In this document: one piece after another, positions 19,139-27,406 of the stretch
Position numbering within the stretch: the first letter of the stretch is position 1
Layout: each line of letters begins with the position of its first letter
NCBI RefSeq assembly: GCF_900101345.1
Contig: NZ_FMUX01000001.1
Coordinates: forward strand, 616,581 to 680,580
Length of the DNA: 64,000 nt
Reading direction: 5' to 3'
Origin: Desulfoluna spongiiphila
Lineage (GTDB): Bacteria; Desulfobacterota; Desulfobacteria; Desulfobacterales; Desulfolunaceae
Translations under genes and position numbers: made by a program
The notes under the pieces: generated by a model
The model's database searches: none
Told to the model about the DNA's origin: nothing
Seen by the model: only the letters and a program-made list of their open reading frames with translations

Positions 19139-19204
19139 GGCGGTCACGCCCTCAAGGCGTGACCGCCGATGGCTGTGGCAAGCCGATGCCATCGGCTCTT
19201 GCCA
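19139..19204. repeat. Stacked inverted repeats between convergent genes
   Basis: There are two strong hairpins. One is a perfect 12-bp stem (19139-19150 with 19156-19167, loop CTCAA). The other is compound, with an outer stem GTGGCAAG/CTTGCCAC (19175-19182 with 19197-19204) enclosing a CCGATG/CATCGG stem. Neither has a T-tract on either strand, so they are not ordinary intrinsic terminators. Confidence 0.7.
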
Positions 19205-19222
19205 CGTGTGTCGCGCGCGCCC

Positions 19223-20836
19223 TTACCCTTCCCTTGCCGCAAGGTACCCGTTCTGGATGGAGGCATTCTGCAGCGTCCCGATATTTTCCATATAGCGGGC
19301 GGCGTCTTCAAAGGTCACGGCTCCCCTGGAGTACAGGTCCGCCAGGGAAAAATCCAAGGGGACGAACTCGTCGGTGGCCGTCTGCATCTGGGTGCGGATC
19401 ATGTGGGTCTTCTCTTCGCGGATCAGATTTTTCATGCGGTAGCTGTTGATGAACTTCTCCACGGCCAGCACAAGCCCCTTGCCGTCGCGCCTGGGGATCA
19501 GGCGCTGGGAGATCGTGCAGAGAAGGGAGGCCGCCAGCAGGCTGCGGATCAGGTTCTGCTGATGGGCGGGAAACATGTTGATCACCCGCTCGATGATCCC
19601 GGTGGAGTTGTCGGCGTGGACCGTGCTGATCACCAGGTGACCGGTATGGGCGGCCCGAAGGGCTATCTCAAAACTCTCCTTGTCCCGCATCTCGCCCACC
19701 ACGATCACATCCGGGGACTGCCGGAAGATGCTTCTCAGCCCGTCGTGGAAGGTGTCGCAGTCCCGCCCCACCTCCCGCTGGTTGACGTTGCTCTTCTTGT
19801 GCTTGTGGAGATACTCCACCGGATCTTCCAGGCTGATGATGTTACAGCGGCGGTTGTCGTTGATGATATCCACCATCTTGGCCAGGGTGGTGGATTTCCC
19901 GTGACCGGCCGGACCGCACACCATGATCAGCCCCTGGGGCTTCAACGCAAAATCATGGATCCAGTCCGGAAGGCAGAGGGCTTCCATGCTGGGCAGCACC
20001 TCGGGCAGGGACCGAAACGCGATGGAAACCGTGTTGCGCTGCTTGTACAAGGCGATGCGGAACCGCCCCACCTCCTTGACGTTCAGGGCCATTTCAAAGT
20101 CGTTCTCGGTTTGAAACAGGCGCCACTGCTCATCGCTGAGCAGCTCCCGGGCATACTTTTCGCAATCCGCAGGGGACAGCACCCCCATGGGCATGCGTTT
20201 TAGCTGATTGCTTATCTTAAGGGACGGGGGCGCCCCCGCCGAGATAAACATATCGCTGGCCCCCTGCTTGACCATCTCCTCCAAAAGGCTCTTCAGCTTC
20301 GGCGCCTTTTCGATGCGCAGGCTCAAGGCCTCTGCCGTACGCCGGATCACCTCGCCGGAGATGCCGTCACCGTACCCCCCGGCAAGGGATTGAAGGGCCG
20401 CCTCCATCATGAAACTCGGGGTCACCACGGGCCTGATCTTCATCCCCAGGGAAAACCCCAGGTCATTGATGGTCATGAAATCCTGGGGTGCCACCATGGC
20501 AAGGACGAGTTCATGGCCTTCCAGGCGCACCGGAAGGACCCGCAAGGTGCGCATCTTCTCCTGGGGGATCATGTCGAGCACATGCTGGGAGATGTTGATG
20601 CTGAACAGGTTCACCGGCTTTACCTCAAAATGCTTGCCCAGGAACTTCAGCAGGTCATCCACGCCGATATACCCCATGTCGATGAGGATGGAGCCCAGCT
20701 GCCCTCCGTCGTGCATCTGGCGTTTCAAGGCCGTCTCCAGCTGCTCTTCGCTGATGTAGCCGTACTCCATCATCAATTCTCCCAGACGATGCTTCCGTCC
20801 CGGAATGCTCTTTGCGCCACTGCTCTCTTTTGCCAT
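19223..20836 (-). CDS. PilT-family ATPase with MshEN-like N-terminal domain
   Basis: The 537-residue protein has an N-terminal MshEN/GspE_N-like domain (about residues 15-150; LGELMMEYGYISEEQLETAL and LGSILIDMGYI) and a C-terminal PilT-type hexameric ATPase. The latter has Walker A GPAGHGKST (308-316), Walker B DVIVVGEMRD (376-385) and the PilT-typical SNVNQREVG. Such ATPases power type IV pilus retraction or type II secretion-like machines, and MshEN domains bind cyclic di-GMP in some relatives. Walker A departs from the usual GxTGSGKST. AAGGAGA precedes the ATG at 20836. No pilin or platform gene is nearby, so it is an orphan here. Confidence 0.88.
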   Translation of the reverse strand: MAKESSGAKSIPGRKHRLGELMMEYGYISEEQLETALKRQMHDGGQLGSILIDMGYIGVDDLLKFLGKHFEVKPVNLFSINISQHVLDMIPQEKMRTLRVLPVRLEGHELVLAMVAPQDFMTINDLGFSLGMKIRPVVTPSFMMEAALQSLAGGYGDGISGEVIRRTAEALSLRIEKAPKLKSLLEEMVKQGASDMFISAGAPPSLKISNQLKRMPMGVLSPADCEKYARELLSDEQWRLFQTENDFEMALNVKEVGRFRIALYKQRNTVSIAFRSLPEVLPSMEALCLPDWIHDFALKPQGLIMVCGPAGHGKSTTLAKMVDIINDNRRCNIISLEDPVEYLHKHKKSNVNQREVGRDCDTFHDGLRSIFRQSPDVIVVGEMRDKESFEIALRAAHTGHLVISTVHADNSTGIIERVINMFPAHQQNLIRSLLAASLLCTISQRLIPRRDGKGLVLAVEKFINSYRMKNLIREEKTHMIRTQMQTATDEFVPLDFSLADLYSRGAVTFEDAARYMENIGTLQNASIQNGYLAAREG

Positions 20837-21053
20837 GGTGATGTCTCCTTCTGCTTGGGCAGCGCCCGGTGTCCGGGTCCTGATGGTGCCACAGACCAAA
20901 GCGAGATAAACCCCGCATGTGTTCGCACATTGCCTCAAGGGTTATAAGCTGACTTTCGCAACGTTTTAAGGAATTACATCTGTTGATAAGACATGAAACT
21001 GCAACGACATTTACCAGTCCGAGCCATCCCGGTTTTTCTTACATCTGGCCGGT

Positions 21054-21443
21054 TCAGGCGACGGGATTCTCATCATCTATGCTGTGGGTGATCTCGACCT
21101 CCACGGCCACCTCAACGTTCCCGCACCCTTCGGCGTCCCGGACGCGCATGGAGACGCACATCTCCCCCCCGCTGATTCCCGGCACCGTGGCGTAGTATTC
21201 CCCCCACTCCGGGCGACTCTCTTTCATGGCGTCGTTGCCGGAAAACCACGTGGAGATGGCCTTCAGCATGCCCCTGGGGACCCGTTTTCGATGGGTAAAA
21301 TAGGTCATGGCCGGGATCCCGCTGTCGGGATTCCCCGGGTAATGTTTCTTCCGGTCCATGGAGATGAAAAAACCGGACATCTCCGGGGGAAGGGTCCTGA
21401 TCGCCTGGGTGATACGTGCCTGCTGTGCCGGTGCGCCATCCAT
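21054..21443 (-). CDS. Hypothetical protein, 129 residues
   Basis: No family was recognised. The protein is soluble with no signal peptide. Its middle is basic and aromatic (YFTHRKRVPRGML) and its C-terminus is acidic and beta-rich (VEVAVEVEITHSID). GGAGG nine bases before the ATG supports translation, and its length and codon use fit a real gene. It lies 217 bp upstream of the PilT-family gene on the same strand, too far to assume co-transcription. Confidence 0.6.
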   Translation of the reverse strand: MDGAPAQQARITQAIRTLPPEMSGFFISMDRKKHYPGNPDSGIPAMTYFTHRKRVPRGMLKAISTWFSGNDAMKESRPEWGEYYATVPGISGGEMCVSMRVRDAEGCGNVEVAVEVEITHSIDDENPVA

Positions 21444-21968
21444 AGCTCAACACCTCCGTGTGGCCCTGTCCGGGCTGCTGGAGAAGGACTCTGGGAAAAC
21501 CATACGGAAACATAACAAATTGAGGAAATTTTTGATGGGTGCAATTATACCCCATCGGCCCCCTCCTTTCAAGGCACACCACGCCCCGGGCCGCTGAATC
21601 GCCCGCATAAAACGCGGTGCCCGGGCCGAAGCGTCCGTCCTGTGCAAGGGACTTCGCGCCCCATCAACACGCTGTTATTCCCTGATTTTTACCAAACACG
21701 TTAGGGTCCATCCCTTCCAGGCCCTCATTTTTCCCTTGCTTTCCTACCTCATTCCTGCTTTTTCTCAATGACGGCAATCTCATGAAAAGTACTGACAACC
21801 TTTCATAAAAATTGGAATGCCGCGTTCTGAAACACCCCCCGACGGCATCACACGTGTGGCACGCCCCACTGCACGGCAGCCACACAGCCTGCAATACGTC
21901 TCCACCCGGTGGGACCTGTCCGCCGGGTTACCCTGCAACAAGTGCGTCACAGTTTAAGGAGGATACCC
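21444..21968. other. Intergenic region upstream of nhaC
   Basis: This 525-bp stretch lies between divergent genes and has no convincing ORF or promoter hexamer pair. A TGGCACG-like sequence near 21858 resembles a sigma-54 -24 element, but the -12 GC is one base out of register. Confidence 0.4.
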
Positions 21969-23687
21969 ATGGCTCGCTCACGCAAAATGGCCTTTTTTAC
22001 GGCCGTTTCGTTTCTAATCACCCTTGCAGTCCCTGCATTGCTCCTGGCCGCCGACCCTGTGGTGGCCAAGGCCAATGCGGATCATTTCAAGATACTCACG
22101 CTGATCCCGCCGGTGGTGGCCATCGTCCTGGCCTTTGTCACCCGCAACGTGGTCCTCTCCCTTTTTGCCGGTATCTTTTCCGGCACCTTCATGCTCTCCC
22201 TCAACGAGGGGGTGGTCTCCGCCTTTAAGGGCGGCTTCATCAAGCTGAACCATGAGGTCCTCGGGGCCCTTGCCGACCCCTGGAACGCAGGGATCGTCCT
22301 GCAGTGCCTTGCCATCGGCGGCCTCATCGCCCTGGTGTCCAAAATGGGCGGCGCCAAAGCCATCGCCGAGGCCCTGGCCAAAAAAGCCACCGGTGCCACC
22401 AGTGCCCAGATGTACGCCTGGTTCATGGGGCTGTTGATCTTCTTCGACGATTACGCCAACTCCCTGACCGTGGGCCCCATCATGCGACCGGTCACCGACC
22501 GCATGAAGATCTCCCGTGAAAAGCTTGCCTTCATCATCGACGGCACCGCCGCCCCCATTGCGGGCATTGCCCTCATCTCCACCTGGGTGGCCTATGAGAT
22601 CGGCCTCATCAAAGACGGCTACGCAGGCCTCGGCATCGAAGCCAATGCCTACGGCATCTTTGTGGGGACCATTCCCTTTCGCTTTTACAACATCCTGATC
22701 CTCATCTTCATCGTGGCCACCGCCGTCATGCTCCGGGAATTCGGCCCCATGCTCACCGCCGAGAGGCGAGCCCGCACAACGGGTAAAGTCCTGGCCGACG
22801 GCGCAAAGCCCATGGCCGCCGCCGAATCCACAGGCCTTGAGCCCGACGAGTCTGTCTCCCTGAACATCTGGAACGCCATCATCCCCATCATGACCCTGAT
22901 CATAGGGGCCTTTGTCGGCTTCTACTTTAACGGCCGGGGCGCCATCATGGGCGGGGACGACGCAGCCCTCATCCAGCTCCTCACCGACAGCCCCGCTTCC
23001 TTCACCGCCATCCGGGAAGCCTTCGGCGCGTCCGATGCCTCCATCGTGCTCTTTGAAGCGGCCCTTTTTGCCGGCATCGTGGCCATCGTCCTGGGTGTTT
23101 CCCAGCGGATCTACACCATCGAGGTGGCCGTGGACACCTGGGTCCAGGGTGTGAAATCCCTCGTCATCACCGGGGTCATTCTCCTTCTGGCCTGGTCCCT
23201 GAGCTCCGTGATCAAGCAGCTGGGCACGGCCATGTACCTGGTGTCGGTCCTCTCGGATTCCATTCCGCCCTTTACCCTGCCGGCCATCATCTTTGTGCTG
23301 GGGTCGTTCATCTCCTTTGCCACGGGGACCTCCTACGGCACCATGGGGATTCTCATGCCCCTGGCCATTCCCCTGGCCCATGCCATCAACCCGGAGAGCG
23401 GGTACATGCTCATGAACATCGGCGCGGTTCTCACCGGCGCCATCTTCGGGGATCACTGCTCCCCCATTTCAGACACCACCATCCTGTCCTCCATGGGCGC
23501 GGCCTGTGACCACATCGACCACACCCGGACCCAGCTGGTCTATGCCGTCACCGTGGCCCTGGTCACCGTGGTCTTCGGTTACATCCCAGCCGGTCTGGGC
23601 GTTCCCGTGTACATCATCCTGCCCGTGGCCGCGGCCGCCCTCATAGGCGTGCTCTTCTTCTTCGGCAAACCCGTCGAAGAGGCCTGA
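21969..23687 (+). CDS. NhaC-family Na+/H+ antiporter
   Basis: The 572-residue protein has a hydrophobic N-terminus, about 12-13 membrane helices and the NhaC-family motif GDHCSPISDTTILSS (about residues 490-505), with an FDDYANSLTVG block near 160. It exchanges Na+ (or an organic substrate such as malate/lactate in some members) for protons across the inner membrane. AAGGAGG at 21956-21962 fixes ATG 21969. The protein is longer than classical NhaC because of a hydrophilic loop at about 265-300. A GC-rich hairpin without a T-tract follows the stop. Confidence 0.9.
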   Translation: MARSRKMAFFTAVSFLITLAVPALLLAADPVVAKANADHFKILTLIPPVVAIVLAFVTRNVVLSLFAGIFSGTFMLSLNEGVVSAFKGGFIKLNHEVLGALADPWNAGIVLQCLAIGGLIALVSKMGGAKAIAEALAKKATGATSAQMYAWFMGLLIFFDDYANSLTVGPIMRPVTDRMKISREKLAFIIDGTAAPIAGIALISTWVAYEIGLIKDGYAGLGIEANAYGIFVGTIPFRFYNILILIFIVATAVMLREFGPMLTAERRARTTGKVLADGAKPMAAAESTGLEPDESVSLNIWNAIIPIMTLIIGAFVGFYFNGRGAIMGGDDAALIQLLTDSPASFTAIREAFGASDASIVLFEAALFAGIVAIVLGVSQRIYTIEVAVDTWVQGVKSLVITGVILLLAWSLSSVIKQLGTAMYLVSVLSDSIPPFTLPAIIFVLGSFISFATGTSYGTMGILMPLAIPLAHAINPESGYMLMNIGAVLTGAIFGDHCSPISDTTILSSMGAACDHIDHTRTQLVYAVTVALVTVVFGYIPAGLGVPVYIILPVAAAALIGVLFFFGKPVEEA

Positions 23688-23713
23688 TCCGTCCCCGCAA
23701 GGTGACCTTTGAC

Positions 23714-23736
23714 GCCCCCGCCCCTGCGGCGGGGGC
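23714..23736 (+). other. Hairpin after nhaC
   Basis: An 8-bp stem GCCCCCGC/GCGGGGGC (23714-23721 with 23729-23736) with a 7-nt loop and no T-tract lies 27 bases after the nhaC stop. It is a weak terminator candidate. Confidence 0.4.
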
Positions 23737-24044
23737 TGTCTCCCCTGTATTGATAAGACATCTCTGTTTCATTTCCTCTTTGTGAGACACAGCCCGCACC
23801 GGCCCGGCACCTTTCCGGTTCCGCCTTTCCCTTCGAGGCACCACCCCGTCTCCACACCCCGAGGGCACCGATCCCCCCGATGCCACACCAGATCCCGTTC
23901 GCATGGCACAGCCTCACCCTGCCGCACCGGCAGGTTCATGCCTTTATCCCTCACCACTGGCATGTATCTTGAATGGTTCTCATGTCAGGGAGGCGCGTGA
24001 TGCGTACAGGCCCTGTTGCAACGAACCGATGCGGGAGAAAAAAA
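23737..24044. other. Intergenic region between nhaC and small genes
   Basis: No gene was seen. TGGCATG-TATC-TTGA at 23958-23972 has the spacing of a sigma-54 promoter for the small gene at 24045, but the invariant -12 GC reads GA, so support is weak. Confidence 0.35.
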
Positions 24045-24254
24045 GTGAAAGCATGTGACCACAACATAAAGACCACCCTTGAGCTGGTTGAAGCCATGAT
24101 CCAGCTGGCGGAAAGGGGGGACAGCGACCGTGAAGACAGCGGATGCGGTATCCTTTACGGCATCCTTCGCGACGCCGCTTACAAGATCAAGCAGGTGGCG
24201 GAGATGGAACGGGAAGCCCACATTCGAAAAGGGTGGTGGGAAGAACACCCGTAA
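24045..24254 (+). CDS. Small conserved-looking hypothetical protein
   Basis: The 69-residue acidic, helical protein (KTTLELVEAMIQLAERGD ... GCGILYGILRDAAYKI) ends in a charged GWWEEHP tail. It has no membrane helix and resembles small uncharacterised proteins seen in sulfate reducers, but I cannot name a family. The start is GTG 24045 with GGGAG about nine bases upstream. Translation further upstream is possible but compositionally unlike the rest. It is followed 11 bp later by a DUF2892-like gene, so the two are probably co-transcribed. Confidence 0.65.
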   Translation: MKACDHNIKTTLELVEAMIQLAERGDSDREDSGCGILYGILRDAAYKIKQVAEMEREAHIRKGWWEEHP

Positions 24255-24265
24255 GGAGACCACCG

Positions 24266-24463
24266 ATGCCCATCGAAAAAAGCATGAGAGCCATCGCCGG
24301 GACCTTCGTGTTGCTGAGCCTTGCCCTGGGGTACCTTGCAACCCCCTGGTGGCACCTGTTCACCGCCTTTGTGGGCGCCAACCTCCTTCAATCCGCCCTC
24401 ACCGGCGTCTGCCCCATGGAGCGCCTTCTGGAGCGGCTCGGGGTCAAGCGGGAATCTGCCTGA
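24266..24463 (+). CDS. DUF2892-like (YgaP transmembrane type) protein
   Basis: The 65-residue protein has a short N-terminal amphipathic part, two closely spaced hydrophobic helices (AIAGTFVLLSLALGYLA and WHLFTAFVGANLLQSALTG) and a CPMERLLERLG tail. This is the standard pattern of the DUF2892 domain (inner-membrane domain also found after rhodanese in YgaP). AAGGAGA at 24253-24259 overlaps the upstream stop and supports ATG 24266. The function is not established; linkage to sulfur or thiol chemistry is known only for the rhodanese fusions. Confidence 0.8.
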   Translation: MPIEKSMRAIAGTFVLLSLALGYLATPWWHLFTAFVGANLLQSALTGVCPMERLLERLGVKRESA

Positions 24464-24695
24464 CCGCCCCAGCCCCTTTTCCAGACAACCTTCCTTAATC
24501 ATGGCATATCGACCCGATGCGTTTGCATTAAGACGTCGTTTCGTGTAAGCGTGTAGAAAACATAAAAAGACACAATACCCCGCACCACCCGCCGTGACCC
24601 CGGTTGCTTTCCATGCAACGCACGGCACGCAAAGTCCGCCGGCACCACCTGACCATACACCCCGCAGATCCACCGACACCGCTTAAGGAGCACGG

Positions 24696-26096
24696 GTGCA
24701 CATGAACCAAGGCCATCGAATCCGCCCCACTCTCTTCGGGATCCTCACCACAGCCCTCCTGCTGGTCTCTGCCCCCGCCGTTGCGGTCTCCCTGACCCTG
24801 CCCGGGGCCGTTGCCACCGCCCTTGTCAACAACCCCGACCTGCAATCGGCCGATGAAACCGTCTCCCTGGCCCGCAGCCGGATCGAAAAGGCCAGGGCTG
24901 CCTTCTGGCCGACCCTGGGGCTTTATGCCGAAGCCATGAGGGCCGACGCCCCGTCGGCCTACCTGTTCAAAACCATCGATCAACGCCTCTACGAACCCGG
25001 CACCGACTTCAATGATCCGGGCATCCTCACCAACATCGAAGGGGGGCTTGAGGTGCAGATGCCCCTGTACAACGGGGGACGCAATCATCTGGCCATGGCC
25101 TCGGCACGCTCGGGACTCGACGCCACCCTGGCCCGCCAGACCAGCACGCGACAGCAGCTCACCGCCGAGGTGATCGATACCTGGTACGACATCCTCTCCT
25201 CCCGGCAGTTCATCCTCATCGCCCAAGAGTCGGTGAAAACAGTCACAGCCCAGCTTGAGGTGATGACTGTCCGCTACAAAGGGGGCAGTGCCCTCAAATC
25301 AGACCTTCTCTCCCTGAGGGTCAGGCTGGCCGAAGCCGAAGAGCACCTTCTGGCCTCCCGAAACCGCCTTGAGCTGACCCGGGCAGCCCTCTTCATCCTC
25401 CTGGGCCAGGAGCCCGACGCCCCGGACGATCTCAGCCAGGAGCCTCCCTTCGGCAACTGGGAGCCCCCTCCCTATGCCCGGGGCCTTGAGCAGGCCCTTG
25501 AACGACGCTGCGAAATCCAAGGGGCCCTGGCCCTTGAGGACCAGGCCCAGGCCGGGACCACCGCCGCCCAGAGCGGACACCGCCCCGTGGTGAACCTGGC
25601 GGGCCGCCTCTACGCCAACGACGACGGCTTCGACCACTCGGCGGACCGCGCCAACTGGTCCATTGCCCTGCGCATGGACCTTCCCCTCTTCTCGGGTTTT
25701 TCCGTGGAAGCCGACACCCGCTCCGCCCGGGCCCGGGAGCGCCAGGCCCGGACCATCCGACAAAAGGCGGTGCTCACGGTCCGCCTGGACGTTAAAAACG
25801 CCTACCTGCGTTACGAAGAAGCCGTCAAGCGGTTACAGGTGGCCCGGAAAGCCGTGATCATGGGGGAAGAGACTCTCTCCCTTGTACGGAAACAGTACGA
25901 AGGGGGCTCTGCCACCATCACCCGCTACCTCGAAGCCGAACTGGCAAGGAACAGGGCCCGCATCCGCCAGACCGCCGCCTACTACGACAAGAAGAAAGCC
26001 CTGGCCGCCATCGCCCGGGCCACGGCCACATCGGAACAAGGGCCCGGTACCCTCTTTTCCGATCCCCGCCCCCAACCCACCACCCCGGAGGCCTGA
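24696..26096 (+). CDS. TolC-family outer-membrane efflux protein
   Basis: The 466-residue protein has a Sec signal peptide (about residues 1-30, ending APAVAVS) and two repeated outer-membrane efflux domains (OEP, about 35-235 and 245-450), each with the long helices of TolC-like trimers. It forms the outer-membrane exit duct of the tripartite pump encoded with the next two genes. GTG 24696 lies five bases after TAAGGAG; the ATG at 24702 is an alternative. The membrane-fusion gene begins 6 bp after the stop. Confidence 0.93.
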   Translation: MHMNQGHRIRPTLFGILTTALLLVSAPAVAVSLTLPGAVATALVNNPDLQSADETVSLARSRIEKARAAFWPTLGLYAEAMRADAPSAYLFKTIDQRLYEPGTDFNDPGILTNIEGGLEVQMPLYNGGRNHLAMASARSGLDATLARQTSTRQQLTAEVIDTWYDILSSRQFILIAQESVKTVTAQLEVMTVRYKGGSALKSDLLSLRVRLAEAEEHLLASRNRLELTRAALFILLGQEPDAPDDLSQEPPFGNWEPPPYARGLEQALERRCEIQGALALEDQAQAGTTAAQSGHRPVVNLAGRLYANDDGFDHSADRANWSIALRMDLPLFSGFSVEADTRSARARERQARTIRQKAVLTVRLDVKNAYLRYEEAVKRLQVARKAVIMGEETLSLVRKQYEGGSATITRYLEAELARNRARIRQTAAYYDKKKALAAIARATATSEQGPGTLFSDPRPQPTTPEA

Positions 26097-26102
26097 TCCG
26101 CC

Positions 26103-27212
26103 ATGGAAAAATACCGCTGCCCTCTCCTGACCATCTGGCCCCTTGCCCTGCTCCTTCTCACCGGGTGCGGCAGGGGAGAAGCCCCTGAAACGCCCCCTGG
26201 TTCCACCCCACCCCCCACCCACCAGGTCCGGGCCGTCCTGACCCCCGTCACCCAGACCTACAATGCGGTGGGAACCATCCGGCCCGAAACCGAAACCGTC
26301 ATCGGAGCCCAGGTCACGGCCCAGATCCGCGAGATCACCGTCACCCCGGGTACGTCCGTCACCAAAGGGGATCTTCTCATACGCCTGGACAGTCGCCAGC
26401 TCTCCTCTCGCTTCCACCAGGCCCTGGAGACCAGAACCTCCGCCGTGGCCGCCAAAAAGGAGGCCCGCCAGGCTTTGGTGGCGGCCAAGGCCGATTTCGA
26501 TCAGGCCCGCGCCGCCTTTGAGCGCACCCAGACCTACCACAGGGAAGAAGCCGCCACCGACCAGCAGCTGGAGGAGGCAAGGGCTCGCTACCTCACCGCC
26601 GAAGCGGGGGTCAGCCGCGCCGAGCAATCCCTGGTCGCAGCCGAAAGCGGCATCCGCCATGCCGATGAGGTGGTCCGAGAGGCCGAAATCGCCCTGGGGT
26701 ACTCAGAACTCAAGGCCCCGGAGACCGGAGAAGTCCTCAAAAAAATGGCCGAACCCGGTGACCTCGCCCTGCCCGGCAAACCCCTTCTGGTCCTGCGCAC
26801 GAGCCGTCGCCTCATCCTGGAGGCCCACGTGCGCGAAGGCCTCATCGGCACGGTCAACCCCGGAGACACCCTCTCCGTCAAGCTGAAAACCCTGGACCGA
26901 ACCGTCCGGGCCGAGGTTAAGGAGATCGTCCCCTACGCCGACCCCAAAACCCGCACCTTCCTGGTCAGGGCCACCCTGCCCATGATCGAGGGCCTCTACC
27001 CCGGCATGTACGGCAAGCTCCAGGTGCCCCTGTCCACCGTGGAGGTCATCACCCTCCCTGAAAAAGCCATTCAGAAAGTGGGCCAGCTGGAACTCGTCCG
27101 GGTCAAGACACCCGACGGCTGGCAACGCCGCTACATCCGCACCGGCAACCCCATGGGAGGCGACGTGGAGATCCTCTCCGGCCTCAAGCCCGGCGAAACC
27201 GTGGGGTATTAA
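26103..27212 (+). CDS. RND pump membrane-fusion lipoprotein (HlyD/AcrA family)
   Basis: The 369-residue protein has a lipobox LLTGC (Cys about 21). Barrel-sandwich halves (VIGAQVTAQIREITVTPGTSVTKGD and SELKAPETGEVLKKM) flank a helical hairpin (about 95-190), and a beta-barrel domain follows. It bridges the RND pump and the TolC homologue. It ends at 27212, a little short after the GLKPGE motif that usually leads to a few more residues. A copy of the dispersed intergenic element begins four bases after the stop and separates it from the RND gene. Confidence 0.93.
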   Translation: MEKYRCPLLTIWPLALLLLTGCGRGEAPETPPGSTPPPTHQVRAVLTPVTQTYNAVGTIRPETETVIGAQVTAQIREITVTPGTSVTKGDLLIRLDSRQLSSRFHQALETRTSAVAAKKEARQALVAAKADFDQARAAFERTQTYHREEAATDQQLEEARARYLTAEAGVSRAEQSLVAAESGIRHADEVVREAEIALGYSELKAPETGEVLKKMAEPGDLALPGKPLLVLRTSRRLILEAHVREGLIGTVNPGDTLSVKLKTLDRTVRAEVKEIVPYADPKTRTFLVRATLPMIEGLYPGMYGKLQVPLSTVEVITLPEKAIQKVGQLELVRVKTPDGWQRRYIRTGNPMGGDVEILSGLKPGETVGY

Positions 27213-27215
27213 AAT

Positions 27216-27367
27216 GCCTCCGGCGGCCCTGCCGGGGCCAAACTTTTGAAAAGTTTGACAAACAGGTTTTTGCGGAAGCCTTCGCGAACCATTTTACACC
27301 GAGAAACGAGGGGGGGAGGTGATTCGTATCCTGGGGTCCAGGGGATCATCCCCTTGCCGCCGGAGGC
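27216..27367 (-). repeat. Dispersed intergenic element, copy A (152 bp)
   Basis: The terminal inverted repeat GCCTCCGGCGG (27216-27226) / CCGCCGGAGGC (27357-27367) is perfect. Inside are the palindrome AAACTTTTGAAAAGTTT, an ACAAACAGGTTTT block, a variant of the conserved loop (GAGAAACGA) and a terminal-side hairpin AGGGGATCATCCCCT. It is inserted between the membrane-fusion and RND genes of an efflux operon. Strand is relative to copy D. Confidence 0.85.
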
Positions 27368-27406
27368 TTTTTTTCATGAACATTGACCATGGAAGGCACC
27401 TGACTG

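Noticed and set aside
21858..21874. Sigma-54-like site upstream of nhaC
   Set aside because: TGGCACG is present, but the -12 GC is one base too far away.
22014..23456. 480-codon open frame on the minus strand
   Set aside because: It lies antisense to nhaC, whose membrane-helix pattern and motif are clear. High GC with strong codon bias leaves long antisense frames open; the translation is Gly/Asp/His-rich with no family features.
23958..23972. Sigma-54-like site before the small gene at 24045
   Set aside because: Spacing is right, but the invariant GC of the -12 element is GA, so it was not called as a promoter.
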